This document shows, one piece after another, positions 28,787-39,634 of a stretch of 64,000 bases of DNA. The DNA is from an uncultured Bacteroidota bacterium (GTDB lineage: Bacteria > Bacteroidota > Bacteroidia > UKL13-3). Numbering within the stretch: position 1 is the stretch's first letter; each line of letters opens with the position of its first letter. The notes below the pieces were generated by a model. The model ran no database searches. It saw only the letters and a program-made list of their open reading frames with translations, and was not told the origin of the DNA. The translations under genes were made by a program, and so were the position numbers. Location: contig CAINMV010000009.1 of NCBI GenBank assembly GCA_903850915.1, forward strand, positions 128,599 through 192,598, written 5' to 3'.

Positions 28787-29866
28787 ATGGCAGTAAAGGT
28801 TTCATATTTTTCAAAAGCAAAAGTTTTTACACTTTTAGTGCTGTTCCTGACGTTTTTCAGCGTAAATGTTCGTGCTCAGGAGCATGAAGTAGGTGCTGTT
28901 GAGCCAATAGAACACCCAGTGAAAGAAGCGAAGTTTAATGCTGGAAAAATGATCCTCGAGCATATTGCCGATGCACATGAATGGCATGTTGCTGGAAATT
29001 TCACGATTCCATTACCCTGTATCATTTATTCTCAAGAAAAGGGATTGGATGTTTTTATGTCATCTCAGTTTCTGCCGCATCACGAAGAAAAACGTGCTTA
29101 TGGCGATTATTTAATGGAAGAAGGGAAAGTGAAACTAGAGAATGGAGGGAAATTATATGATTTTTCAATAACTAAAAATGTACTCTCTTTATTAGTAAGT
29201 GGTGCGATGTTATTATTGGTTTTCCTTACTGTAGCTAGAAGTTATAAAACACGATCTGGTAAAGCACCAAAAGGATTGCAATCGATGTTGGAGCCTATTA
29301 TATTGTTTGTTCGTGATGACATTGCTAAGCCAACAATAGGACCTAAATACAATCGCTTTATGCCCTTGCTGCTTACGATTTTCTTTTTTATCTTCTTTGG
29401 TAACTTGTTGGGTTTAATACCTGTATTTCCAGGAGGGGCAAATTTAACGGGTAATGTTGCAATTACAGGTTTCTTAGCAGTTATAGTTCTAGGTGTTGTT
29501 ACGTTTATAGCAAACAAACACTATTGGGGACATATTATTGCAATGCCAGGGGTACCGAAGTGGGTATTGATAATTTTAACACCTATTGAAATACTCGGAT
29601 TTGTATTACGTCCATTTGTATTAATGGTGCGATTGTTTGCGAACATAACAGCGGGTCATATTATCAGTTTAGCCTTTTATAGCTTAATATTTATTTTTGG
29701 TGCTAAAAGTGCGGTTGCTGGATATGGAGTGTCTATCGTTTCAATTATGTTCACTGTTTTCATGTTTGCTATGGAGTTGCTGGTAGCATTTTTACAAGCG
29801 TTTGTTTTTACATTATTAACAGCTATTTATTTCGGATCTGCAATAGAAGAGCCGGCACATCATTAA
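28787..29866 (+). CDS. atpB: F0F1 ATP synthase subunit a
   Basis: NLLGLIPVFPGGANLTGN, FVLRPFVLMVRLFANITAGH (essential Arg); Bacteroidota-type long N-terminus with signal peptide. Confidence 0.96.
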   Translation: MAVKVSYFSKAKVFTLLVLFLTFFSVNVRAQEHEVGAVEPIEHPVKEAKFNAGKMILEHIADAHEWHVAGNFTIPLPCIIYSQEKGLDVFMSSQFLPHHEEKRAYGDYLMEEGKVKLENGGKLYDFSITKNVLSLLVSGAMLLLVFLTVARSYKTRSGKAPKGLQSMLEPIILFVRDDIAKPTIGPKYNRFMPLLLTIFFFIFFGNLLGLIPVFPGGANLTGNVAITGFLAVIVLGVVTFIANKHYWGHIIAMPGVPKWVLIILTPIEILGFVLRPFVLMVRLFANITAGHIISLAFYSLIFIFGAKSAVAGYGVSIVSIMFTVFMFAMELLVAFLQAFVFTLLTAIYFGSAIEEPAHH

Positions 29867-29908
29867 TTTCAAATCGAATTTCAAAATCAATTATAACAAC
29901 CATTTTAA

Positions 29909-30178
<270 letters not shown>

Positions 30179-30267
30179 TTCTATCACTTTTTATTTCAAT
30201 TGTTTCTTTTGGATTATAGTTAGGCTATAATTCGTAATAGGCAATTTACAATTAACAATTATACAAC

Positions 30268-30762
30268 ATGGGTTTAATTACACCTGAAATTGGTTTATTG
30301 TTCTGGATGTTTGTAACATTCGGTATAGTATTTTTCATTCTAGCAAAATTTGCTTGGAAGCCAATTATGAAGTCGCTAAGCGAAAGAGAAGACTCTATTG
30401 CAGAAGCGTTGGATAAGGCGGAAGAAGCAAAGAAGCAAATGGCAAACCTAAAGGCAGATAACGAAAAGTTATTAGCACAGGCTCGCAGTGAGCGTGAAGC
30501 AATATTGCGTGAAGCTAAGGAAATGAAAGAAAGCATCATTGCTCAAGCCAAAAGTTCTGCTGATACAGAAGGCAAAAAAATGATTGCGAGTGCAAAAGAA
30601 AATATTGAACGCGAGAAATCCGCGGCGATTGCTGACTTGAAAAATCAGGTGGCAGCCTATAGTATCGAAATTGCAGAGAAATTGATTCGCAAGAAATTGG
30701 AGTCTAACAAAGAGCAAGACGAACTGGTGAATAAAGCTATCAACGATTTTCATTTAAACTAA
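30268..30762 (+). CDS. atpF: F0F1 ATP synthase subunit b
   Basis: N-terminal TM then coiled coil KFAWKPIMKSLSEREDSIAEALDKAEEAK. Confidence 0.95.
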   Translation: MGLITPEIGLLFWMFVTFGIVFFILAKFAWKPIMKSLSEREDSIAEALDKAEEAKKQMANLKADNEKLLAQARSEREAILREAKEMKESIIAQAKSSADTEGKKMIASAKENIEREKSAAIADLKNQVAAYSIEIAEKLIRKKLESNKEQDELVNKAINDFHLN

Positions 30763-30777
30763 GAAGGGTTTCAAAAC

Positions 30778-31314
30778 ATGTCTGAAGTAAGAATTTCCGC
30801 TCGCTACGCTTTATCGCTTTTCGATTTAGCAGTTGAACAAGGTAATCTGGAGTTGGTTTGTGCCGACATGAAATTGTTTGCCTCGGTTTGTCATGAAAAT
30901 CACACCATGGCTAATATTTTGAAAAGTCCAGTTATCGATGGCGACAAGAAGATGGCGGTAATCGATGGTATTTTTTCCAAACATTTCAATAAATTAAGTT
31001 TGGTATTTATGAAGACGGTAATAAAAAAACGTCGTGAGAAATACCTTATTGCCATTGCTAATGACTTTATTGAACTTTACAAGGAAAATAAAAATATAGT
31101 TACAGCTCACATCAGTACTGCAGCGCCATTAAACGATGAGGCGAAAAAGCAAATTGTGAACAACCTTCAGCAGCAAACAGGAAAATCAGTTGAATTGGAT
31201 TTTATTACAGATCCAGCTTTAATTGGAGGTATAAAAATTAAAGTAGGCGATAAACTCTTCGATGATAGCATCGCCAGGCAGTTGAATAACTTAAAACTGC
31301 ATTTATTAAATTAG
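30778..31314 (+). CDS. atpH: F0F1 ATP synthase subunit delta
   Basis: RISARYALSLFDLAVEQGNLE...DPALIGGIKIKVGDKLFDDSIARQLNNL. Confidence 0.95.
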   Translation: MSEVRISARYALSLFDLAVEQGNLELVCADMKLFASVCHENHTMANILKSPVIDGDKKMAVIDGIFSKHFNKLSLVFMKTVIKKRREKYLIAIANDFIELYKENKNIVTAHISTAAPLNDEAKKQIVNNLQQQTGKSVELDFITDPALIGGIKIKVGDKLFDDSIARQLNNLKLHLLN

Positions 31315-31345
31315 AATTTCAAATCAAATTAAATTATAACGTACA

Positions 31346-32926
31346 ATGGCTGACGTAAGACCAGATGAAGTATCGGCGATAATTCGCCAACAGTTATCGA
31401 ACTTCAAATCAGAAGCTGAATTGGAAGAAACCGGAACCGTACTGCAAGTAGGGGATGGAATCGCCCGTATTTATGGCTTAACGCAGGTGCAAAGCGGGGA
31501 GCTCATCGAGTTTGGAAACAAAATCAAAGGTATCGTATTAAACCTCGAAGAGGATAATATTGGTGCTGTATTACTCGGATCAAGCCAAGGGGTGAGAGAA
31601 GGGGATACCGTTACTCGTACCCGTCGTATCGCCTCCATTAATGTGAGCGAGAAGATGTTGGGTCGCGTAATCGATACACTTGGTAATCCAATCGACGGAA
31701 AGGGTCCTATCGAAGGCCCTTTTTATGAGATGCCTCTCGAGCGTAAAGCTCCTGGCGTAATTTATCGCGAACCGGTAAAAGAACCATTGCAAACTGGTAT
31801 TAAAGCAATCGATGCGATGATTCCGATTGGTCGTGGACAACGTGAGTTGATTATCGGTGATCGTCAAACAGGAAAAACAGCGGTAGCTATAGATACGATT
31901 ATCAATCAAAAAGAATTTTTTGAAGCGGGTAATCCTGTATTTTGTATCTATGTTGCAATTGGCCAAAAGGCATCTACCGTTGCACAGGTGGTTAAAGCAC
32001 TCGAGGAAAAAGGAGCGATGCCATATACCGTAGTCGTTTCCGCAGCGGCATCTAGCCCTGCTCCAATGCAGTTTTTTGCACCATTCGCAGGAGCTGCCAT
32101 TGGTGAATTTTTCCGCGATACCGGTAGAGCAGCGCTTATTGTTTATGATGACTTGTCTAAACAAGCTGTAGCTTATCGTGAAGTTTCATTGTTACTTAAG
32201 CGCCCTCCTGGACGTGAAGCATATCCTGGTGACGTATTTTACTTGCACTCTCGTTTACTTGAACGTGCAGCTAAAGTAAATGCCAATGACTCTATTGCTC
32301 AAAAAATGAACGACTTGCCTGATTCTTTAAAAGGAATGGTAAAAGGTGGAGGTTCTTTAACAGCACTGCCAATTATTGAAACTCAAGCAGGTGACGTGTC
32401 TGCATATATCCCTACAAACGTAATCTCCATTACGGATGGACAAATTTTCTTAGAATCTAATTTATTTAACGCAGGTGTTCGTCCCGCTATCAACGTTGGT
32501 ATTTCGGTATCTCGTGTGGGTGGTAATGCTCAAATTAAATCGATGAAGAAGGTTGCAGGTACACTTAAATTAGATCAAGCGCAATTCCGTGAATTGGAAG
32601 CATTCTCTAAATTTGGTTCTGACTTAGATGCTGCTACAAAAGCAGTATTGAGTAAGGGGGTGCGTAATGTGGAAGTTTTAAAGCAAGGTCAATATAGTCC
32701 TGTAACTGTTGAAAAACAAGTGGCCATAATATACCTAGGTACTAAAGGGTTAATGAACGATATCCCGGTATCAAGAGTGCGCGAATTTGAAGCAGAATAT
32801 CTTCAAGTGCTAGAATTAAAACATAAAGATGTATTATCTGAGTTGAAAAAAGGAAACTATAACGACGATATTACTAATAAACTTGAAGCAGTAGCGAAAG
32901 ACTTAATGCCAAGTTTTAAAAATTAA
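31346..32926 (+). CDS. atpA: F0F1 ATP synthase subunit alpha
   Basis: [67 protein letters not shown]. Confidence 0.99.
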   Translation: MADVRPDEVSAIIRQQLSNFKSEAELEETGTVLQVGDGIARIYGLTQVQSGELIEFGNKIKGIVLNLEEDNIGAVLLGSSQGVREGDTVTRTRRIASINVSEKMLGRVIDTLGNPIDGKGPIEGPFYEMPLERKAPGVIYREPVKEPLQTGIKAIDAMIPIGRGQRELIIGDRQTGKTAVAIDTIINQKEFFEAGNPVFCIYVAIGQKASTVAQVVKALEEKGAMPYTVVVSAAASSPAPMQFFAPFAGAAIGEFFRDTGRAALIVYDDLSKQAVAYREVSLLLKRPPGREAYPGDVFYLHSRLLERAAKVNANDSIAQKMNDLPDSLKGMVKGGGSLTALPIIETQAGDVSAYIPTNVISITDGQIFLESNLFNAGVRPAINVGISVSRVGGNAQIKSMKKVAGTLKLDQAQFRELEAFSKFGSDLDAATKAVLSKGVRNVEVLKQGQYSPVTVEKQVAIIYLGTKGLMNDIPVSRVREFEAEYLQVLELKHKDVLSELKKGNYNDDITNKLEAVAKDLMPSFKN

Positions 32927-32972
32927 TTCCAGCGCGCCTGTCAAGTATCAATTATCCATTAACAATTAAAAC

Positions 32973-33872
32973 GTGGCCAATTTAAAAGAAGTCAGAATCC
33001 GAATCGCAAGTACAAGTAGTACACAGCAAATCACGAAAGCGATGAAGCTGGTAAGTGCTACAAAGTTGCGTAAGGCGCAGGGTGAGATTGTTCAGATGCG
33101 CCCTTACGCTAAGAAAATTAATGCCATTTTAGGTAGCTTAGGAGAAAATGTAAGCAGTGATGTATTAACACCTTACATGGAAAAACGTGCACTTAATCAT
33201 ATTACTTTTGTTGTTGTTACTAGCGATCGTGGTCTTTGCGGCGGATTCAATGCTAATGTGGTAAAACTTACAGTCAGCATCATTAAAGAGAAATATCAGG
33301 AACATGCCAAGGCCGGTAAAATAAAATTCATCTGCTTCGGTAAAAAAGGTTACGATTTCTTTTCTAAATCAAGTTATAACACTGGTAATAATAATGTAAC
33401 CTTGTTTCAGAAGTTTAATGCTGAAACAGCCTTTGAAATAGGAACAGACGTTATTAATACTTTTTTAGCTAAATCAACCGATGAGGTATTAGTGGTGTAT
33501 AACCAATTTAAAAATGCGGCAACGCAAATTTTAACTGCGGAGAATTTGTTGCCTGTTGATGTTAAAAGCCTACAAATTCATGAAAGCAAGGCCGAACATA
33601 AGTCAAAGGTAAAGAAGGATTATATATTCGAACCTGGAATGGACGGAATTCTATCAACGCTTATTCCAATGACACTTAAAACACAACTTTACAAAGCTAT
33701 TCTTGATAGTCAGGCTGCTGAACATGGAGCCCGAATGGTGGCGATGGATAAGGCAACCGACAATGCTGGTGAACTTTTAAAATCATTGCGTCTACAATAC
33801 AACCAAGCGCGCCAAGCAGCAATTACTCGCGAAATTAGTGAGATTGTGGGCGGAGCGGCAGCGTTGGCATAA
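32973..33872 (+). CDS. atpG: F0F1 ATP synthase subunit gamma
   Basis: RIASTSSTQQITKAMKLVSATKLRKAQ, TSDRGLCGGFNAN, RQAAITREISEIVGGAAAL; GTG start. Confidence 0.97.
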   Translation: MANLKEVRIRIASTSSTQQITKAMKLVSATKLRKAQGEIVQMRPYAKKINAILGSLGENVSSDVLTPYMEKRALNHITFVVVTSDRGLCGGFNANVVKLTVSIIKEKYQEHAKAGKIKFICFGKKGYDFFSKSSYNTGNNNVTLFQKFNAETAFEIGTDVINTFLAKSTDEVLVVYNQFKNAATQILTAENLLPVDVKSLQIHESKAEHKSKVKKDYIFEPGMDGILSTLIPMTLKTQLYKAILDSQAAEHGARMVAMDKATDNAGELLKSLRLQYNQARQAAITREISEIVGGAAALA

Positions 33873-33913
33873 GTAGAAAAATTCTTGGTTATTTTAACCT
33901 TAAAGAAAAATTT

Positions 33914-33948
33914 AATAAAGCCATTCTCAAAAAGAGAATGGCTTTATT
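33914..33948 (+). terminator. terminator after atpG
   Basis: AATAAAGCCATTCTC-aaaaa-GAGAATGGCTTTATT long perfect hairpin. Confidence 0.85.
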
Positions 33949-34147
33949 ATTTGGTGCTAAATTAATTTCGCGATTAACAGTTTCAGTAATTTGAAACACG
34001 TTAAAAGTTAAATTCGATGTATATTACTTATTAAAATAATTATTGTAATTCATTTATCAAAGCACAGCAGTTATTCAATGTATTTAACCTATAGAAATAA
34101 TTCAACTGAACAGAACATACGATTAAAATTTAACTTTGCAGCCTCAA

Positions 34148-35899
34148 GTGAAATCATTATTAGCAACAAATAAATATTTCTGGAAATACAAATGGCTTGT
34201 ATTCGGAGGTGGTTTATTTATCTTTTTTTCAAATTACTTTTCTGTTTATCCTGCGCAGTCGTTGCGCGATGCCATTGACGCTGTCGTTGAATATGTTAGC
34301 AATGAACAAACAGACAATTTAATTTATATTAAGTTATTGTGGTTTACTGGAATGATAATTGGCTTCTCATTATTGCGAGGCATCTTTATGTTTCTCATGC
34401 GCCAAACATTGATTGTAATGTCCAGGCGAATAGAAAATGACATGAAGAATGAAATTTTCCATCACTATCAAAGGCTCTCGGCTTCCTTCTATAAAAAAAA
34501 CAACACCGGCGATTTAATGAATCGTATTAGCGAAGATGTTAGTCGCGTGCGCATGTATACAGGGCCAGCACTTATGTATGCGTTAAATACATTGTTTACG
34601 TTTATTCTTATTATCGGCGCCATGTTTAAAGTGAATGCCACGCTCACATGGTATGTGATAATTCCGTTGCCTCTCTTGTCCGTTCTTATGTATTTTGTTA
34701 ATGATATCATTAATAGAAAAAGCGAAGCCATTCAAGAGCAACTTTCAAATCTCACCTCATTTGTTCAAGAAAGTATTTCGGGAATTCGACTTGTTAAATC
34801 GTTTGCTCGCGAACCAGCGATGCGCTCAAAAATGGAGGATCAGATTATGGATTATCGTAAAAAGCAACTTTCGTTGGCGAAAACGGATGCGCTCTATTTC
34901 CCAGTTAATTTGTTTTTAATTGGTATGAGTACATTAATCACAATATACATCGGAGGTGTTCAATATATTAGTGGCAAAGGATCTCTAGGTAATATTGCGG
35001 AGTTCGTATTTTATGTTAATATGCTAACATGGCCTGTAAGTTCTTTGGGGTGGGTAACCGCAATTATTCAAAGGGCTTCTGCTTCTCAAAAAAGAATTAA
35101 TGAATTCTTAGATACTTCATCCGAAATTGAATACAAACCCGGAAATGACTTTATATTTAAAAAAGAAATTCTGCTTGAAGACGTTTCATTTATATACCCT
35201 GATAGTGGAATTATTGCATTGAAAAATATTAATTTGAAGTTGCAAAAGGGGAAAGTTATCGGAGTTACAGGAGCTACTGGTAGTGGTAAAACAAGTTTAG
35301 CGCAGTTGCTTTTACGTATTTACAACACTACTTCAGGAAGTATTATGGCTGATGGTGTAGGAATAGAAAAATATAACCTTCAACAATACCGAAGGCAATT
35401 TGGTTATGTGTCTCAAGATGTTTTTCTTTTTAGTGAACAGATAAAAAACAATATTGCTTTTGCTGATGAGGCGCATATTGGTATCGAAAGAATTGAAGAG
35501 AGCGCAAAGAAGGCTGCGGTTTATGAAAATATAATGGAGTTTGAAGAGCAATTTGAAACCATGATTGGAGAACGTGGTATTACCTTATCAGGGGGGCAAA
35601 AACAACGTATTAGTATTGCTAGGGCTTTGGCAAAAGACCCATCCATACTAGTCTTTGACGACTGCCTTAGTGCCGTCGATGCCATTACGGAAAAGGAAAT
35701 ATTAGGCGAATTAAAAAAGGTAATTCACGATAAAACAGCATTAATAATTAGCCATCGTGTTTCTTCGGTGCAGTTGGCCGATGAGATTATTGTTTTACAT
35801 CATGGCGAAATTGTAGAACGCGGAACTCACGAAGAGCTTCTGAACAATGGAGGCTATTATGCCGATATAAGCCAGCGGCAACAGCAGGAAGATTTTTAG
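34148..35899 (+). CDS. ABC transporter, fused permease and ATP-binding protein (exporter type)
   Basis: GATGSGKTSLAQLLLRIY Walker A, ITLSGGQKQRISIARAL signature, ILVFDDCLSAVDA Walker B. GTG 34148 preferred over track TTG 34136, which lies within TAACTTTG. Confidence 0.93.
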   Translation: MKSLLATNKYFWKYKWLVFGGGLFIFFSNYFSVYPAQSLRDAIDAVVEYVSNEQTDNLIYIKLLWFTGMIIGFSLLRGIFMFLMRQTLIVMSRRIENDMKNEIFHHYQRLSASFYKKNNTGDLMNRISEDVSRVRMYTGPALMYALNTLFTFILIIGAMFKVNATLTWYVIIPLPLLSVLMYFVNDIINRKSEAIQEQLSNLTSFVQESISGIRLVKSFAREPAMRSKMEDQIMDYRKKQLSLAKTDALYFPVNLFLIGMSTLITIYIGGVQYISGKGSLGNIAEFVFYVNMLTWPVSSLGWVTAIIQRASASQKRINEFLDTSSEIEYKPGNDFIFKKEILLEDVSFIYPDSGIIALKNINLKLQKGKVIGVTGATGSGKTSLAQLLLRIYNTTSGSIMADGVGIEKYNLQQYRRQFGYVSQDVFLFSEQIKNNIAFADEAHIGIERIEESAKKAAVYENIMEFEEQFETMIGERGITLSGGQKQRISIARALAKDPSILVFDDCLSAVDAITEKEILGELKKVIHDKTALIISHRVSSVQLADEIIVLHHGEIVERGTHEELLNNGGYYADISQRQQQEDF

Positions 35900-36017
35900 G
35901 TTTTTTTAATGTTTTTTGGCATTAACAGAGACAAACTAAATCTAGCTTTCTGCTAAACAATAGCTAAATTGTTGTCTAATTTGGAGATTATCTCACATTA
36001 TCGTAGGTTTTCTAAAT

Positions 36018-36047
36018 GATTACTTTTTTACAAAAAATTTGGTAATC
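36018..36047 (+). other. imperfect hairpin upstream of the DUF3276 gene
   Basis: GATTAC/GTAATC and TTTTTT/AAAAAA arms with an asymmetric bulge; no following T-run. Confidence 0.3.
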
Positions 36048-36099
36048 TGAATTTCATTCCGTTATATTAGCAACTTAATTAACTACCTAATTACCCGGA

Positions 36100-36468
36100 A
36101 TGGAAAACGACTACAACAAACAAGACAGAGAAGCTGTGTTCTCTAAACGCGTCAGAGCAGGAAAACGTACCTATTTCTTTGATGTGAGAACAACAAGAGC
36201 AAACGACTTTTACCTTACAATTACAGAAAGCACCAAACGACCGGGCGAGGAGCGATTTGTAAAACACAAAATCTTTTTATACAAAGAAGATTTCAAAAAG
36301 TTCATGGACGGACTTAACGATTCTACCTCTTACATTAAGGAGCAATTGCCGGATTACGATTTTGATAATCCGCCACAACGCGAATATATTGATCATGGAG
36401 CCAACCAAGAAGGGCATGACGGTGCAGAGAACACCCAAACTGGAACCGATGATATCACTTTAGGGTAA
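36100..36468 (+). CDS. DUF3276 / PUR-family (PUR-alpha-like) DNA/RNA-binding protein
   Basis: VFSKRVRAGKRTYFFDVRTTRANDFYLTITESTKRPGEERFVKHKIFLYKEDFKKFMDGL. Confidence 0.88.
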   Translation: MENDYNKQDREAVFSKRVRAGKRTYFFDVRTTRANDFYLTITESTKRPGEERFVKHKIFLYKEDFKKFMDGLNDSTSYIKEQLPDYDFDNPPQREYIDHGANQEGHDGAENTQTGTDDITLG

Positions 36469-36483
36469 TCTAAAGCATAATTG

Positions 36484-36512
36484 AAAGCCTGCGATAATGC
36501 AGGCTTTTTTTT
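36484..36512 (+). terminator. terminator after the DUF3276 gene
   Basis: AAAGCCTGC-gataat-GCAGGCTTTTTTTT. Confidence 0.9.
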
Positions 36513-36552
36513 GCGCTAAAATTGGGTTGTTACTTCTTGTGGAGTTTTGACA

Positions 36553-37293
36553 CTACAAAACTATTAGTATATATCTTAAGGTTATCGATATATCGTTTTT
36601 TGAATAATACTTGAAAATCAATGATTGACCGTTGTTCGATGCATATTTAACGATTGGATTCACGGTGAAAGTGAAATTCAAATTTAATTTTTTGGTGACT
36701 CCCAAGTCCAAGCTGCTAATAAAAGAGGTGTTCCAGCGCTTTGCCGTAACTTCAAAACTTGCAGGGTTGAAAATATTTAGCGACCCACTCTCACTGGTGA
36801 AGGCGGTTGCTCCGGCGATGGTGGTTTGCGTTTTCTCAGAATACCTCCCGATAAGAATATAACTTACATTGATTCCACCATTTACACTGAATTTTACTTT
36901 GCGTTTTAAAAGTTTATAGCCAATTGTCAATGGCAAAGATAATTTGTAAAAGTGTTGCGTTTCTTCTACGTCATCCGTAAATGCGAGATTGTTTTTTATG
37001 TTTACTCCTTCTTCATGAAAGTTAAATTTCACCCCTGATTTACTGTATTGTAATCCCGTATTGAGCGCGATTTTTTTTGCAAAGTCGCTTTGAAGTATAA
37101 CTCCTATTAATACCGCGTTATTGGGAACGCTTTTGCTCTTCATTTGGTAGCCTAGTGTTTCATAAGCGGTATAATGGATGTTGCCTGAACGGCTGAGGCC
37201 TATTTCTGGACTCAGGGTTAAAACATGATGAGAATAGAGAGATTGCAGTGTGCAAAAAGTAAAAATAATTGTAATAAAGAATTGTTTTTTCAT
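36553..37293 (-). CDS. outer membrane beta-barrel protein
   Basis: Signal peptide MKKQFFITIIFTFCTLQSLYS; alternating amphipathic strands; terminal NDISITLRYILIVL. Confidence 0.65.
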   Translation of the reverse strand: MKKQFFITIIFTFCTLQSLYSHHVLTLSPEIGLSRSGNIHYTAYETLGYQMKSKSVPNNAVLIGVILQSDFAKKIALNTGLQYSKSGVKFNFHEEGVNIKNNLAFTDDVEETQHFYKLSLPLTIGYKLLKRKVKFSVNGGINVSYILIGRYSEKTQTTIAGATAFTSESGSLNIFNPASFEVTAKRWNTSFISSLDLGVTKKLNLNFTFTVNPIVKYASNNGQSLIFKYYSKNDISITLRYILIVL

Positions 37294-37558
37294 TAGTGTA
37301 TTCGAAATAAATTTTATTACAGCAAACGTAATTAAAAGATACTGATTTGCAAATAACTAAAGGTTGTGTTTTTCTTCTTGTTTTATATTCTTTTTTATTA
37401 AAGGGATATAGAGGATTTATGCTTGTTGGTTTTATTATCCTACAAAAGGGCATTTTATAGCCTTTCGTGTTTTACGATTAAGAGGTGTTACAGTCGGATT
37501 TACAATCAAGAAAAAACTTTATATTGCAACTTTAATTAGATTGGCTCGTCCTTATTGC

Positions 37559-39634
37559 ATGAAGAAACATTCCAAGTATTTTATTTTGTCACTACTGTTG
37601 ATTCTCGTGGCATGTAACAGGAAACAACTGTCAGGCTTTGAAACAGATGTTTTAGTGCCCTTGGCAAGTGCATCGATTGGCTTTGATAAACTTATCGCAG
37701 ATAGCACTGCCAAAGTAAACGCGGATAAAAGTATTGATATTGTTTACCGTTATCCTTTTTATGATTATGCAATAAAAGATATCTTATCCATTCCCGACAC
37801 CTCGGTAACGGTCTCCGCTAAATTAGGAACGGCGAACCTTTCAAATAATTTTTTAGAACAGAAAATTACTCTTGGACGAATAGCGCAGGGACTTGGAACT
37901 ACGGGTCAATTAATAACACTTCTTCACGGTCAAACTGCAGTAATACCTGCAATCCCAGCAAATACATCCAATCAGGTTACGGACATCGATGCGAATACTT
38001 TTTTTCAAGAAGCAGATTTGACCAATGGATTTCTAGATCTTTCTATTTATAACGACCTTCCAATTCCTGTATCAGATCTCGACTTTAATGTGAAAAATAA
38101 AATAGGCGGACAGCTCGTGTTTTCTGATACATTTTCTTTGATTCCTGCTGGAGCTACAGTAACGCGAACCTATAACTTAACAGGAAAGCATATCGAGGGT
38201 TTTATGGTCGGTAATATCGTAAAAATCGGATCTCCAGGCAGTTATGGATCGCCTGTTCTTATCGATACATCCAAAGCTATTATTATGCAACTCAAGGTTC
38301 GGAATTTGACGGCGAATCATGCCATCGCGCGCTTCCCCAAACAAGATTTAATTGTGGTGGACGACTCCGTGATTTATGAATTGGGTAAAGCCAAAATTCG
38401 GCGTATGCTCATTCGTAGTGGTAAGGTGCGTATGAATATGTATAGTACGTTGCAAGACACGTTGTATATAGATTATAAAATTCCAGGGACAACAAAAAAT
38501 AACGATACTGTGCACATGTTTTTAAAGGTTCCTCCGGCAAAAACAGGTGGTGTGCAAAATGTGTCGCAAGAAGTGGATCTGCAAGGGTTCACCATCGACT
38601 TACAAGGTAAAAGTGGAAAGGCGTATAATTCGTTTTGGAATATCTTTAGGGCTAGTATTGATAGCTCTGGAAGGCTAATCGCATTATCTACCTCCGATAG
38701 CGTTTGGATAAAATATGGGCTATATGATATTGTTCCTCAATTCGCCGAAGGTTACTTAGGTCAGGATATCATGGATATTGGTCCCACTAAAACAACGATT
38801 GAGGCATTTACTAAAATTATCGGTGGTACATTAGATCTTAAAGATATTAATGTTTCGGTGAATGTGGAAAATGGAATTGGCGCCGATGCTTCTCTCGATT
38901 TTGACTACCTAACCTCGAAGAATACCAAAAGTGGAACAACAATAGCATTAAATTCGCCGCTGATAAGCAGCCCATTTGTAATTTCTCGGGCAATTCGTTC
39001 TGGATTCACCTCCAAATCTGTGAATAGTGCGCTTAATTTTACTATAACCAATTCTAATATAAAAGCATTTGCAGAAAATCTTCCAGATGAAATGAATTAC
39101 AAATTTACGGCTAAATTAAACCCAAATGGTAATCAAGCATTTTCGGATTTTATAAATTATGATAGTAAATTGTCTGCAAGTCTTGATGTGAAAATGCCAT
39201 TAGCATTCAAAGCAAGTCAATTGATGCTATGCGACACCATTCCTTTCTCATTAGGAAATACGCAAAATGATAACACCATAGACAATGGTATATTGAATTT
39301 TATTTTCGAAAATAATTATCCTATCACGTTGCAAGTGAAACTATTTTTCCTTAATAGCCAAGGTCAGGTTGTTGATTCTGTTTTTGAAGGCAATGGCGCC
39401 ACCGTTATCGCTGGACCATTAGATCCGGTTACATTGCGCACCACCGGTGCAGGTAAGTCTATTTTAAAGGTGGCGATTGATGCAGCAAGATTCGACCGAT
39501 TAATACAAAGTTCAAAAATCGTATTAAAAGCAGTGATGAACACAAGCGGTAGCTCGCCTATAAAGCTTTATAGTGACTATAAATTAAATCTAAAACTAAC
39601 AGGAGAATTTAAGTATCATGCGGGCAAACGTTAA
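37559..39634 (+). CDS. Bacteroidota-specific lipoprotein of unknown function
   Basis: ATG 37559 gives MKKHSKYFILSLLLILVAC lipobox; beta-rich 690-aa protein; track start 37541 is a TTG upstream of the signal peptide. Confidence 0.7.
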   Translation: MKKHSKYFILSLLLILVACNRKQLSGFETDVLVPLASASIGFDKLIADSTAKVNADKSIDIVYRYPFYDYAIKDILSIPDTSVTVSAKLGTANLSNNFLEQKITLGRIAQGLGTTGQLITLLHGQTAVIPAIPANTSNQVTDIDANTFFQEADLTNGFLDLSIYNDLPIPVSDLDFNVKNKIGGQLVFSDTFSLIPAGATVTRTYNLTGKHIEGFMVGNIVKIGSPGSYGSPVLIDTSKAIIMQLKVRNLTANHAIARFPKQDLIVVDDSVIYELGKAKIRRMLIRSGKVRMNMYSTLQDTLYIDYKIPGTTKNNDTVHMFLKVPPAKTGGVQNVSQEVDLQGFTIDLQGKSGKAYNSFWNIFRASIDSSGRLIALSTSDSVWIKYGLYDIVPQFAEGYLGQDIMDIGPTKTTIEAFTKIIGGTLDLKDINVSVNVENGIGADASLDFDYLTSKNTKSGTTIALNSPLISSPFVISRAIRSGFTSKSVNSALNFTITNSNIKAFAENLPDEMNYKFTAKLNPNGNQAFSDFINYDSKLSASLDVKMPLAFKASQLMLCDTIPFSLGNTQNDNTIDNGILNFIFENNYPITLQVKLFFLNSQGQVVDSVFEGNGATVIAGPLDPVTLRTTGAGKSILKVAIDAARFDRLIQSSKIVLKAVMNTSGSSPIKLYSDYKLNLKLTGEFKYHAGKR

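Noticed and set aside
31580-32164. 194-aa minus-strand ORF within atpA
   Set aside because: Antisense shadow of a strongly conserved gene; Cys/Asn/Arg-rich nonsense composition.
33949-34130. Intergenic region screened for tRNA or small RNA
   Set aside because: No tRNA-like T-loop motif or convincing extended structure; only the atpG terminator at the left edge.
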